Assembly (NCBI GenBank): GCA_963920635.1
Contig: OY987301.1
Span: 54,194,560-54,258,559, forward strand
Direction of reading: 5' to 3'
DNA: 64,000 nt
From: Pseudeuparius sepicola
Lineage: Eukaryota; Arthropoda; Insecta; Coleoptera; Anthribidae
Part shown: positions 1 through 11,626 of the stretch, piece after piece
Layout: each line of letters begins with the position of its first letter
Numbering within the stretch: the first letter of the stretch is position 1
Translations under genes and position numbers: made by a program
The notes under the pieces: generated by a model
The model's database searches: none
The model's input: the letters and a program-made list of their open reading frames with translations, nothing else
What the model was told of the DNA's origin: nothing

Positions 1-1
1 T

Positions 2-3000
2 GAGAATCTGGAAATTCAAGTGCCTGGACCACAACAAGAAGCCGAGACGGCGGGACGATCAACTGAAAATCGGGAATCAGTTAACGGAGAACACTTTGAA
101 AGCCTAGACACACAGCTGAGGAGGGCGGTATTGCGATACGAAGGCACAGACCCACTGAGCAGACCACCGCTACCAAGATTGAATTCTTCCAGGAAGCTTG
201 CAATCATGCTCGATATTATGAACACCAGAATTTTACCCAACTATGTTTCAGTAACACCAACATTAGAACATATGCACATGTTAATCTACTGTGCCGCAAC
301 GGCCATCATCACTGCAATGGGAGCCAAGATCCGGACGGCTCAAGAGTTAAATCGTGCAAAACCAGAACCACGAATGGCTCAATGGGAGGTGCGACTAAAT
401 CGGAAGATCGAGAGTCTCCGTAAAGACATAGGACAAGTAACGGAATACATCAGAGTAGTTAGAACTAGAAAGATCCAGAGGGCGGTGCAGGCAATAATGA
501 GCCGCACCCAAATGCATTCTCAGCGTGACCCCGCGAACATCACTGCTCAACAATGTCTGGATGCATTAAAACAAAAACTTTCTGTTTTCGCAGGGCGTCT
601 GAGGAGATACAAGGCTAGTAACAACAGGAAACGAGACAACAAACTTTTTGAACGATCAGAAAAAGTTTTCTACCGTACTTTGAATTCTAGCGCCGATGCC
701 ACAAATACGAGTTACCCTAGCAGAGAACAGGTCGACGGTTTCTGGAGAAATCAGCTTGCCACACCAGGTCCATGCAATGTCAGTGCAAGCTGGATCAGTG
801 AAGAACGCGAGATGGGCCGGAACTATAGCCAGATGCGACACGAGCAATTCACAACCGATGAGGTCTCCAATGTCATCAAAAATTCCCACAACTGGAAGGC
901 ACCAGGTCCAGATCATCTCCAAAATTATTGGATTAAGAAGTTGTGGTGCACGCATAAACAAATAACTACCTTAATTAATGAAGTCTTGCTCGATCCTTTG
1001 AAAATGCCATTGTTTCTTACACAGGGTGCCACCTACTTGTTACCAAAAGACCAGCGGAATACGGATAACCCTGCCAAGTACCGCCCAATAACCTGCTTGC
1101 CTACGCTGTACAAGATAATCACTTCTTGCCTTACGCAGCGAATATATGCTCACTGCGAGTGGAACAACATCATGGCAATGCAGCAGAAGGGCTGCGCGAA
1201 GGGCGCAATGGGATGCAAAGAGCAACTCATCATAGACTCTGTCATCTGCAACCAGGCTCATTCCAAGCAACGAAACCTCTACATGGCTTATGTGGACTAC
1301 AAAAAAGCATTTGATTCCGTACCTCACGACTGGCTAACAGGTATCTTAAAGCTGTATAAAATAGATCATCATACAGTTTCCTTTTTAGAACACGTTATGA
1401 CAACCTGGCGCACTAAGATACAACTCAGAACCGCAAGCAGCAACATCGAGACCGACACAATCAACATCCGAAGAGGGATTTTCCAAAGAAATTCACTCAG
1501 TCCACTGTGGTTCTGCATGGCGATGAACCCTCTATCACATCGGTTGAACTCTACAAAATACGGCTTCGCTATCAAAAGCAACAACGCAGAAGCGATCAAG
1601 TTGAATCACCTATTATATATGGATGATTTAAAACTGATGGCCGCAACCAAAAACCAACTAACGCAAATGCTTAAAATTGTAGAGGAGTTCTCCAGGGACA
1701 TCGGAATGCAGTTTGGACTGGACAAGTGCCGCACCCTTAACATCGTCCGGGGAAAGCTCGAACAAGGCGCACACGAGATGCAGGACGGCCAGGAGATCGA
1801 AGCAATGAGCATGGGAGATACATACAAGTATCTCGGGATGAAACAAGCTCAAAGGATAGACCATCGAACAATGAAGATCGATTTAAGGAATGAATTCATC
1901 AAGAGAGTAAGACAAGTAGTGCGAACTGATCTTAACAGCAGGAATTTGTTTAAGGCCCTGAACAGGTATGCGTGCTCTGTACTCAGCTATTCGTTTGGAA
2001 TAGTGAATTGGACCAACACGGACATCAACAACCTGCAGCGAAAAGTTAGGACACTACTGACAAAAGCTCATAGACATCATCCCCGTAGCGCCGTAGAAAG
2101 AACTACTCTGCCACGTCAACTAGGAGGAAGAGGATTGGCAGACCTCAGCAAGCAATTGGACCAACAAATAATAAATGTGCGTAATTATTTCCAGAGACAG
2201 GCCAACAGTTCCACACTACATAGGGCTATATGCGGAGCAGACGTCTCAACACCGCTACGTCTGACGGAACACGAGCGTCAAAATCACCACCGAACCGACA
2301 ACGATAAACTACAGAGGTGGTTGGGGAAGCCGTTGCACGGGAGGCATCCTAATGAGGTTAACCAGGAACATGTCGACAAGTTAGCGTCGAACAATTGGCT
2401 GACCTCGGGACCAATGTTCCCCGAGACGGAAGGCTTCCTACTGGCCATACAAGATCAGGTTATACCAACTCGCAACTACCTAAAATTCATTGTAGGAGAT
2501 GCATCGGTAGTGGATGACAGATGCAGATACGGGTGCCCAACTTCAGAAACAATCCAGCACATAACAGGAGGATGTCAGATGTTCGCATCAACGGAATATA
2601 AGGAACGACACGATTCGGTTGCCAAGATCTTGCACCAGGAACTGGCGGAAAAGCTGCTGCTTGTGCAGGCAGAGAGGGTCCCATATTACAACTACACACC
2701 TGAGCCTGTTCTTGAGAACAGCAACTACAAGATGTACTGGGATCGTACAGTTCTGACAGATCAACGAGTCGCCCATAACAGACCGGACCTTATAATAGTT
2801 GATAAAATTTCTAGGCAGACAACTCCGATTGATGTGGCCATCCCGAACAACAACTACCTGCGTGTGAAGCAAGTCGAGAAGATCGCGAAGTACAGAGATT
2901 TAGAAGAACGAATTAGAAGGCAATGGGAAATGGAGAACGTCCAGACGATTCCAATCATCATGTCAACAACTGGTGTTATACCAAAAAGTTTGCTGAGAAA

Positions 3001-3130
3001 CATTAAGGAGCTGGGTCTAACTGATAGTCTTTACAGGCCCATGCAGAAAGCGGTACTACTTGCGACAGCCCGAACCGTCAGGAAATTCATGGGGAATGCA
3101 GGATCATCCAACAACATCAATGTCACCTAA
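2..3130 (+). pseudogene. Reverse transcriptase/endonuclease of Dong-like copy A, 5'-partial
   Basis: The frame is open from nucleotide 2 to a TAA at 3128-3130. It matches copy D from about residue 160 to its end, so the GTG at 20 is not a true start. The reverse transcriptase shows AFDSVPHDWL and the YMDD catalytic box near 1617-1628. A CCHC knuckle (C-x3-C-x7-H-x4-C) is near 2521-2575, and an RPDLIIVDK...IDVAIP restriction-like endonuclease core near 2780-2845. The usually conserved QGDSLSP box reads QRNSLSP here (about 1485-1505), two adjacent changes that probably impair polymerase activity. The protein would prime reverse transcription at a nick in TAA repeats. I call it a probable pseudogene because of the QRN change and the missing start. 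Confidence 0.85.
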
Positions 3131-3163
3131 GGCCCGATAACATGGCAAGGGTCTCGTCCGAGC

Positions 3164-3198
3164 CAGATCCTTTTGGTATCCGGGATACCCGGGATCTG
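3164..3198 (+). other. Conserved 3' UTR hairpin, copy A
   Basis: CAGATCC and GGATCTG form an outer stem around an inner GGTATCC/GGATACC stem. The same structure is kept in copies B, C and D, which suggests a 3' RNA element recognised by the reverse transcriptase. That role is inference. Confidence 0.6.
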
Positions 3199-3248
3199 AG
3201 TGAATGTTCCCCGTAGAGGGGGTGCGAATGCCTTTTGGCTAAGTCAAG

Positions 3249-3266
3249 ATAATAATAATAATCGAG

Positions 3267-3298
<32 letters not shown>
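3249..3298 (+). repeat. (TAA)n microsatellite between Dong copies A and B
   Basis: AATAATAAT runs are interrupted once by 'cgag'. The tract is both the tail of copy A and the insertion target of copy B. Confidence 0.95.
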
Positions 3299-3299
<1 letters not shown>

Positions 3300-6200
3300 C
3301 GAACATCTACAACATGGGAGCCAAACGAGAACTAGGGTTCCACCCACCGAAGGTGCTGCGCGGGAACTTCAGCCAGCGTTCACAGAGGCGGGATTACAAC
3401 GACGACGCATGAAATGGACTGTGTCCATGAATGAATCGATTATGCGTATTTTTTACAGGGTGACAAACTTAGGACAAGAGATGATCGGCTACCGACAACA
3501 ACTGCATGCCGAGTTCTGCAGGGAGTTTCCACACATGCAAGTGTCTGAACAAAGAGTGTCAGATCAGTATCGAACTATTCTAAGAAATAACCGAATTCCA
3601 GAAACGCGACTTAACGCTATCAAGCGGGAAGTTGAGCTGGAGATCCACGGCGAACACATAGACATAGATGACAACAACAACAATGGGGAACTTCAAGCGC
3701 CTGGACAACAACTAGAAGCCGAAACGGTAGAACCAACAACCGAGAGTCTGGAATCGGTTAACGAAGAACATTTTGAAGGCTTAAACGCACATATGAGACA
3801 GGCAGTATTGCGATACGAAGGCACAGACCCACTGAGCAGGCCACCGCTACCAAGATTAAATTCTTCCAGGAAACTTGCGATCGTGCTCGATCTTATGAAC
3901 ACACGAATTTTACCAAACTATGTTTCAGTGACACCAACATTAGAACGTATGCACATGTTAATCTACTGTGCCGCAACGGCAGTCACCACTGTAATGGGTG
4001 CCAAGATCCGAACGGCCCAAGAGTTGAATCGTGCAAGACCAGAACCACGAATGGCTCAATGGGAAATGCGACTAAATCGGAAGATCGAGAGTCTCCGTAA
4101 AGACATAGGACAAGTGACGGAATATATCAGAGGAGTTAGAACTAGAAGGATCCAGAGGGCGGTGCAGGCAATAATGAGCCGCACCCAAATGCATTCTCGG
4201 CATGACCCCGCGAACATCACTGCTCAACAATGTCTTGACACATTAAAACAAAAACTTTCTGTTTTCGCTTAATTCTAGCGCCGATGCCACAAATGCGAGT
4301 TACCCTAGCATAGAACAGGTCGACGGTTTCTGGAGAAATCAACTTGCCACACCAGGTCCATACAATGTCAGTGCAAGCTGGATCAGCGAAGAACGCGAGA
4401 TGGGCCGGAACTATAGCCAGATGCAACACGAGCAATTCACAACCGCTGAGGTCTCCGATGTCATCAAGAATTCCCACAACTGGAAGGCACCAGGTCCAGA
4501 TCATCTCCAAAACTATTGGATTAAGAAGTTGTGGTGCACGCATGAACAGATAACTACCTTAATTAATGAAGTCTTGCTCGATCCTCTGAAAATGCCATTG
4601 TTTCTTACACAGGGTGCAACCTACCTGTTACCAAAAGAGCAGCGGAATACGGATAACCCTGCCAAGTACCGCCCAATAACCTGCTTGCCTACGCTGTACA
4701 AGATAATCACATCTTGCCTTACGCAGCGAATATATGCTCACTGCGAGCGGAACAACATAATTGCAATGCAAACCTCCACATGGCTTATGTGGACTACAAA
4801 AAAGCATTTGATTCCGTACCTCACGACTGGCTCACAGGTATCTTAAAACTGTATAAAATAGATCATCATACAGTTTCCTTTTTAGAACACGTTATGACAA
4901 CCTGGCGCACTAAGATACAACTCAGAACCGCAGACAGTAACATCGAGACCGACACAATCAACATCCGAAGAGGGATTTTCCAAGGAGATTCACTCAGTCC
5001 ACTGTGGTTCTGCATGGCGATGAACCCTCTATCACATCGGTTGAACTCTACAAAATATGGCTTCGCTATCAAAAGCAACAACGCAGAAGCGATCAAGTTG
5101 AATCACCTATTATATATGGATGATTTAAAACTGATCGCAGCAACCAAAAACCAACTAACGCAAATGCTTAAAATTGTAGAGGAGTTCTCCAGGGACATCG
5201 GAATGCTGTTTGGACTGGACAAGTGCCGCACCCTTAATATCATCCGGGGAAAGCTCGAACAAAGCGCACACGAGATGCAGGACGGCCAGGAGATCGAAGC
5301 AATGAGCAAGGGAGATACATACAAGTATCTCAGGATGAAACAAGCTCAAAGGATAGACCATCGAACAATGAAGACTGATTTAACGAATGAGTTCATCAAG
5401 AGAGTAAGACAAGTAGTGCGAACTGATCTTAACAGCAGGAATTTGTTTAAGGCCCTGAACACGTATGCGTGCTCTGTACTCAGCTATTCGTTCGGAATAG
5501 TGAATTGGACCAACATTGACATCAACAACCTGCAACGAAAAGTTAGGACACTACTGACAAAAGCTCATAAACATCATCCCCGTAGCGCCGTAGAAAGAAC
5601 AACTCTGCCACGTCAACTAGGAGGAAGAGGATTGGCAGATCTCAGCAAGCAATTGGACCAACAAATATTCAATCTGCGTAATTATTTCTACAGGCAGGCC
5701 AACAGCTCCACACTACATAGGGCTATATGCGGAGCAGACGTCTCAACACCGCTACGTCTGACGGAACACGAGCGTCAAAATCACCACCGAACCGACAACG
5801 ATAAACTACAGAGGTGGTTGGGGAAGCCGCTGCACGGGAGGCATCCTAATGAGGTTAACCAGGAACATGTCGACAAGTTAGCGTCGAACTATTGGCTGAC
5901 CTCGGGACGAATGTTCATTGTAGGAGATGCATCGGTAGTGGATGACAGATGCAGATACGGGTGCCCAACTTCAGAAACAATCCAGCACATAACAGGAGGA
6001 TGTCAGATGTTCGCATCAACGGAATATAAGGAACGACACGATTCGGTTGCCAAGATCTTGCACCAGGAACTGGCGGAAAAACTTCTGCTTGTGCAGGCAG
6101 AGAGGATCCCATATTACAGCTACACACCGGAGCCTGTTCTTGAGAACAGCAACTACAAGATGTACTGGGATCGTACATTTCTGACAGATCAACGAGTTGC

Positions 6201-6555
6201 CCATAACAGACCGGACCTTATAATAGTTGATAAAATTTATAGGAAGACTCTGATTGATGTGGCCATCCCGAACAACAACAACCTGCGTGTGAAGCAAGTC
6301 GAGAAGATCGCGAAGTACAGAGACTTAGAAGAACGAATTAGAAGGCAATGGGAAATGGACAACGTTCAGACGATTCCAATCATCGTGTCAACAACTGGTG
6401 TCATACCAAAAAGTTTGCTGAGAAACATCAAAGAGCTGGGTCTAACTGATAGTCTTTACAGGTCCATGCAGAAAGCAGTACTACTTGCGACAGCCCGAAC
6501 CGTCAGGAAATTCATGGGGAATGCAGGAACGTCCGACAACATCAATGTCACCTAA
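3299..6555 (+). pseudogene. Dong-like reverse transcriptase/endonuclease, copy B, with three deletions
   Basis: The reading frame follows copy D from the TAA tract through the Myb-like N-terminal domain (KWTVSMNES at about 3412). It then breaks near 4268, where roughly 90 nt present in A and D are missing. A second deletion of roughly 100 nt lies near 4770, just before the YVDYKKAFDS box. A third, in frame, removes about 25 residues near 5913 (after SGRMF, before IVGDASVV). The QGDSLSP and YMDDLKL boxes and the CCHC and endonuclease regions are otherwise recognisable. The ORF ends at 6553-6555, followed by the usual 3' UTR. Confidence 0.88.
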
Positions 6556-6588
6556 GGCCCGATAACATGGCAAGGGTCTCGTCCGAGC

Positions 6589-6623
6589 CAGATCCTTATG
6601 GTATCCGGGATACCCGGGATCTG
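6589..6623 (+). other. Conserved 3' UTR hairpin, copy B
   Basis: The same CAGATCC...GGATCTG double stem as in copy A, with one loop change (TTATG for TTTTG). Confidence 0.6.
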
Positions 6624-6690
6624 AGTGAATGTTCCCCAGAGAGGGAGTGCGAATGCCTTTTGGCTAAGTCGATATAATAATAATAATAAT

Positions 6691-9600
6691 GTTTATTCAT
6701 GAAACCACAGTACATAATGTGTTGCAACCTATGCATACATGTATTTTTTTTTACACAAAAATGTTTTCTTACCGGTAGGTGACAACACTTAAACTCCTAG
6801 GCAGAAAACTACAACAAGGGTGGTTCTTTTAAACAAACATTGAAAGTAATGGACCCACAAAAACCATAAGTTGCGCGTGGGCCATATTAGAATATTATTA
6901 GCTTAATATTTTTTGCAACACGGCACAAAATAAATAAGGGTTAATACAAACAAAATCTTCCTTAAATGTAAATAAAACAGAAAAAATTGCACTTTTGGTA
7001 CAACTTATTTAAAAATATACTCGTATATATATAAAGATATATTTTTTTTAACAAAAGACTTCACAATTTCAAGGAACTAGGACATGACTATATTATTATG
7101 ACTATACTTCAATCATACCGTTGAGTGAATTATTATTTCTCTCTCAACGATTATACATATTCGGAACAAATTACTTTCTTAATGCTGCCCCTACCTACAG
7201 AGCACACATAAGATCTTAAATGGTTTTTAAACGACCCTAATGAGACATGTTTTATAATTTGCTCTTTTAAAGATGTATTCAAAAAATTAAACACGCGCAA
7301 AGCTAAGTGCGAATAACTCTTTTGTGTGATTGTTTTTTTAGACATAATTGTTCTTGATTTTCCCTGTGTTTTCTGTCTCGCACAGTAAGAGTGGTCAATC
7401 CTATCTATCTCGGGTCTATTCTTATAAAGGTTTATACATATCGCTTGAAAATACAACTGCTGACGTCGAGACATTTAGTCTCAGAAAAGAGGGCATCAGA
7501 TGGATACAATTTCGGTTTTTTATATATGGTTTTAGGAAATACTTTTGTAAAACTGCCAGTTTGTTCAAATGCGCATCTGCCACTCCACCCCATCCCAGAA
7601 TGCCATATTGCAGAGTTGATTGAACTAGGCCACAATATAAGACTCGTAAATGGTAAGTATTCAGAATACTGCTAAAATATTTAAACCGGTGCATTAGTGG
7701 TCTTAAATTCATTATAACATGTTTCACATGCTTATCCCATCTCATGTGACTGTCAATTATTAATCCCAAATATTTTATTTTTTCAGAATATTGGATCCTG
7801 AATAGGCCACCATCATCTGTATTTTGAAACTCCAAATATTTATATGTGGGTAAATGATTTTTGTATGCGGCGAAGGGAACAAAAAATGTTTTATCACAGT
7901 TAACTGTAAGGTTTTAAATGCACAGAAAAGTTTTGACATATCATTCTCTACGTTGGTTTTTAGGTTATCCCACGTCTCTCCAGAATAGATCACTACGGTG
8001 TCATCCGCAAAGGACAAGATTTTTCCGCTTGTTTCCAAGGTAAGTATATTATATATATATAGGAGGAATAGCAATGGACCCAGCACAGTTCCTTGTGGGA
8101 CTCCAATAGATATATTCCTCTCGATTTCTAACACCTCATTAACGCAAACTCTCTGTTTCCGTCCCGTAAGGTAACTCCTAAAAAGATCCAACGCAACGCC
8201 TCGCATCCCTAAATCTTCCAAGACTTGAAGTAATAACTCATGATTCACAGTGTCAAAGGCCTTGGATAGATCCAGGAACACTGCCGGTGTAGGGCGGCCC
8301 TCTTCCAAGGACATATATATTTATCTGGTAAGTGTGGCAATTGCATCCTGCGTACTTTTCCCCTCCCTAAACCCATATTGATTTGTACTGAGTAAACATT
8401 TTTTTTTCCAGAAATCTGACAACTCTTGATTTTAATAATTTCTCAAAAATCTTTGAGATATTTGTGACCAAAGAAACTGGTCTGTAGTTTACTGGTTTGG
8501 TCGGGTCTCCTTTTTTATAGAGAGGCTTAACTATTGCGATTTTAAATTCCTGAGGACAAATACCAGTTTCGAATACTTTGTTAATCAAATCAGTTAAAGG
8601 TAATGATCCTTCATGCGCCACTGCCCTTAAAAAATCTGCATTGATATTGTCGTAGCCTGGAGCCTTGCCCGACTTCAGTGTTTTTATGGTATTTTCTACC
8701 TCTAAGGTGTTGACAGGATCAAGGAAGATCGTCTCACTGCATGTTCTTTTTTTAATGGGGTTTTCTGGGTTAAGGATGATTTTGCTAGATAATGTTGTAC
8801 CGACATTTACATAATAATCGTTGAATACATCTGCCTTTTTTCTATCATTTTCTATTAATTCATTATTTTGAGATATAATTTTACCAATTTTTTTACTAGT
8901 TTCGCCTTTATAAATTTCTTTTACAGTGCTCCAGAGGGCTTTAGAGTCTCCACCCTGTTGTTCAATTTTCTGTTGATAATATTTCTGTTTTGCTTGTTTT
9001 ATTAACTGATTTAGACGATTGCGATATCTTATAAAAGAGTCTCTAAACAAATCTGGGTTTTGTTGAAATTTCCTATAAAGCTCATTTTTTCGTGTAATGG
9101 ATCGCATTAGGCCATCGGTGATCCAACATTTTCGTTTGATTAAATTTTGCTCACTTTTACTACCTTTGTATTTGCCCTCAGAGAACTCTGCAAAACGTCG
9201 AGAAACAAAGTTGTTGCAACTTGTGGATTTCGTTGTTCTAAAATAGAGTTCCAGTTTGTTTCCGCCAGTTGTTCTTTTACTTTATTAAAATTTATGTGTT
9301 TTTTAATTTTTTTAGTACTAGTCAAAAGTCCATTTTCTATCGATACGGGTAGTATTAAAATAACGGGGAAGTGATCGGTTATGCAAGATTTACATATAAC
9401 AGTTACTAAGTCATCAGTGTTATTTCTCAGATTAGATCTTAAGAAGTAATGATCAAGGCATGCATTTGAATCTCCCTGAGCCCTTGTGACCTGATTAACA
9501 AGAGAAGTGAAACGATACTCACTTAATATATTAAGATAATTTGTAGCTTTGTTATTGTCTTCTTGAAGTATATTAATATTGAGATCTCCTGTGATAATAT

Positions 9601-9895
9601 GATATCCCAAGAAAGCATGTGTCCTTTGTTCAAGGTATTCCTCGAGAGAATCTATAAAGGAATCTTCGCAAGTGGATGGTGGCCTATACAGAGCTGTTAG
9701 AAGGACTGTTGATTTTTTAAACTTAATTTTAATTTCGATGGTTTTTATTTCTCTAAGTGGAATTATTTGAAATCCGTAAATTAGTGTTTTTTTAATAAAT
9801 ACTATTACCCCATCATTTTTATTAATGCCTCCATCGTTATATAACAAATCGTAACCCCCCCAACTGGAACCTGTGCACATCAGAACACGGGGAAC
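6691..9895 (-). mobile_element. APE-type non-LTR retrotransposon (CR1/Jockey group), decayed and 5'-truncated
   Basis: A minus-strand element lies between the TAA tail of Dong copy B and the 3' UTR of copy C. It has an apurinic-type endonuclease followed by a reverse transcriptase. Its 3' end is at the low-coordinate side, next to (TAA)n at 6674-6690. 6691-7150 is AT-rich 3' UTR without an ORF. The upstream end stops abruptly near 9895, inside the endonuclease, where Dong copy C begins. Confidence 0.75.
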
Positions 9896-9901
9896 ATTCA
9901 C
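7151..9901 (-). pseudogene. ORF2 of CR1/Jockey-group retrotransposon (endonuclease + reverse transcriptase), broken
   Basis: From right to left, 9140-9901 gives the C-terminal part of an APE endonuclease: ALYRPPS, the GDLNIN box and TDHFPVIL. 8367-9107 gives the linker and reverse transcriptase N-terminal half (SGKAPGYDNI, VKPLYKKGD, NYRPVSL). 7775-8314 holds FLDLSKAFDTVNHELL, GVPQGTVLGPLLFLLY and the FADDTVV catalytic box. 7422-7835 holds the thumb-like IKYLGLIID and WGGVADAHL. Changes of frame and stops separate these pieces, and the endonuclease N-terminus is missing, so this is a relic. Exact clade within the CR1/L2/Jockey group is not certain. Confidence 0.8.
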
Positions 9902-9902
9902 T

Positions 9903-9937
9903 CAGATCCCGGGTATCCCGGATACCATAAGGATCTG
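9903..9937 (-). other. Conserved 3' UTR hairpin, copy C
   Basis: The same double stem as in copies A, B and D, on the minus strand. Confidence 0.6.
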
Positions 9938-9970
9938 GCTCGGGCGAGACCCTTGCCATGTTATCGGGCC

Positions 9971-11482
9971 TTAGGTGACCTTGATGTTGTCGGACGTTCC
10001 TGCATTCCCCATGAATTTCCTGACGGTTCGGGCTGTCGCAAGTAGTACCGCTTTCTGCATGGACCTGTAAAGACTATCAGTTAGACCCAGCTCTTTTATG
10101 TTTCTCAGCAAACTTTTTGGTATAACACCAGTTGTTGACACGATAATTGGAATCGTCTTGACGTTTTCCATTTCCCATTGCCTTCTAATTCGTTCTTCTA
10201 AGTCTCTGTACTTCGCGATCTTCTCGACTTGCTTCACACGCAGGTCGTTGTTGTTCGGGATGGCCACATCAATCAGAGTTGTCTTCCTAGAAATTTTATC
10301 AACTATTATAAGGTCCGGTCTGTTATGGGCAACTCGTTGATCTGTCAGAACTGTACGATCCCAGTACATCTTGTAGTTGCTGTTCTCAAGAACAGGCTCC
10401 GGTGTGTAGCTGTAATATGGGACCCTCTCTGCCTGCACAAGCAGCAGCTTTTCCGCCAGTTCCTGGTGCAAGATCTTGGCAACCGAATCGTGTCGTTCCT
10501 TATATTCCGTTGATGCGAACATCTGACATCCTCCTGTTATGTGCTGGATTGTTTCTGAAGTTGGGCACCCGTATCTGCATCTGTCATCCACTACCGATGC
10601 ATCTCCTACAATGAATTTTAGGTAGTTGCGAGTTGGTATAACCTGATCTTGTATGGCCAGTAGGAAGCCTTCCGTCTCGGGGAACATTCGTCCCGAGGTC
10701 AGCCAATAGTTCGACGCTAACTTGTCGACATGTTCCTGGTTAACCTCATTAGGATGCCTCCCGTGCAGCGGCTTCCCCAACCACCTCTGTAGTTTATAGT
10801 TGTCGGTTCGGTGGTGATTTTGACGCTCGTGTTCCGTCAGACGTAGCGGTGTTGAGACGTCTGCTCCGCATATAGCCCTATGTAGTGTGGAGCTGTTGGC
10901 CTGCCTGTAGAAATAATTACGCAGATTTAATATTTGTTGGTCCAATTGCTTGCTGAGATCTGCCAATCCTCTTCCTCCTAGTTGACGTGGCAGAGTTGTT
11001 CTTTCTACGGCGCTACGGGGATGATGTTTATGAGCTTTTGCCAGTAGTGTCCTAACTTTTCGTTGCAGGTTGTTGATGTCCGTGTTGGTCCAATTCACTA
11101 TTCCGAACAAATAGCTGGGTACAGAGCACGCATACGTGTTCAGGGCCTTAAACAAATTCCTGCTGTTAAGATCAGTTCGCACTACTTGTCTTACTCTCTT
11201 GATGAATTCATTCGTTAAATCAGTCTTCATTGTTCGATGGTCTATCCTTTGAGCTTGTTTCATCCCGAGATACTTGTATGTATCTCCCATGCTCATTGCT
11301 TCGATCTCCTGGCCGTCCTGCATCTCGTGTGCGCCTTGTTCGAACTTTCCCCGGACGATGTTAAGGGTGCGGCACTTGTCCAGTCCAAACTGCATTCCGA
11401 TGTCCCTGGAGAACTCCTCTACAATTTTAAGCATTTGCGTTAGTTGGTTTTTGGTTGCGGCCATCAGTTTTAAATCATCCAT
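9971..11482 (-). pseudogene. C-terminal part of Dong-like polyprotein, copy C
   Basis: An open frame of 503 codons starts at the MDD of the catalytic box and runs through the thumb (KYLGMK), the CCHC knuckle and the restriction-like endonuclease (RPDLIIVDK, IDVAIP) to the normal stop. It corresponds to residues 701-1203 of copy D. The coding part is undamaged but lacks the N-terminal domain and most of the reverse transcriptase. This is typical 5' truncation during target-primed reverse transcription. Confidence 0.88.
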
Positions 11483-11485
11483 ATA

Positions 11486-11508
11486 TTTATTATTATTATT
11501 ATTATTAT
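11486..11508. repeat. (TTA)n between Dong copies C and D
   Basis: An unbroken TTA run joining the 5' end of C to the 3' UTR of D (both minus strand). It repeats the A/B arrangement. Confidence 0.95.
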
Positions 11509-11558
11509 CTCGACTTAGCCAAAAGGCATTCGCACTCCCTTTACGGAGAACATTTACT

Positions 11559-11593
11559 CAGATCCCGGGTATCCCGGATACCAAAAGGATCTG
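11559..11593 (-). other. Conserved 3' UTR hairpin, copy D
   Basis: The double stem CAGATCC/GGATCTG enclosing GGTATCC/GGATACC, on the minus strand. Confidence 0.6.
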
Positions 11594-11626
11594 GCTCGGA
11601 CGAGACCCTTGCCTTGTTATCGGGCC

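Larger units (their letters stand above)
1..3297 (+). mobile_element. R4/Dong-like non-LTR retrotransposon, copy A (5' end outside window)
   Basis: The element enters the window mid-ORF and ends in a 3' UTR (3131-3248) followed by an interrupted (TAA)n tract (3249-3297). The C-terminal endonuclease type and the TAA-repeat target are the hallmarks of the Dong/R4 clade. Copy B starts directly in its TAA tail, so the two lie head to tail. Confidence 0.88.
3297..6690 (+). mobile_element. R4/Dong-like retrotransposon, copy B, 5'-truncated and internally deleted
   Basis: It begins in (TAA)n at a point matching about residue 35 of the copy D ORF. It ends in the same 3' UTR and a short (TAA)n at 6674-6690. 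Three internal deletions make it a dead copy. Confidence 0.9.
9896..11485 (-). mobile_element. R4/Dong-like retrotransposon, copy C, 5'-truncated
   Basis: Minus-strand copy whose 5' end falls at the YMDD codons, flush with (TTA)n at 11486-11508. Its 3' UTR lacks the last ~40 nt seen in other copies, including the TAA tail, where it abuts the CR1/Jockey relic. Confidence 0.88.
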
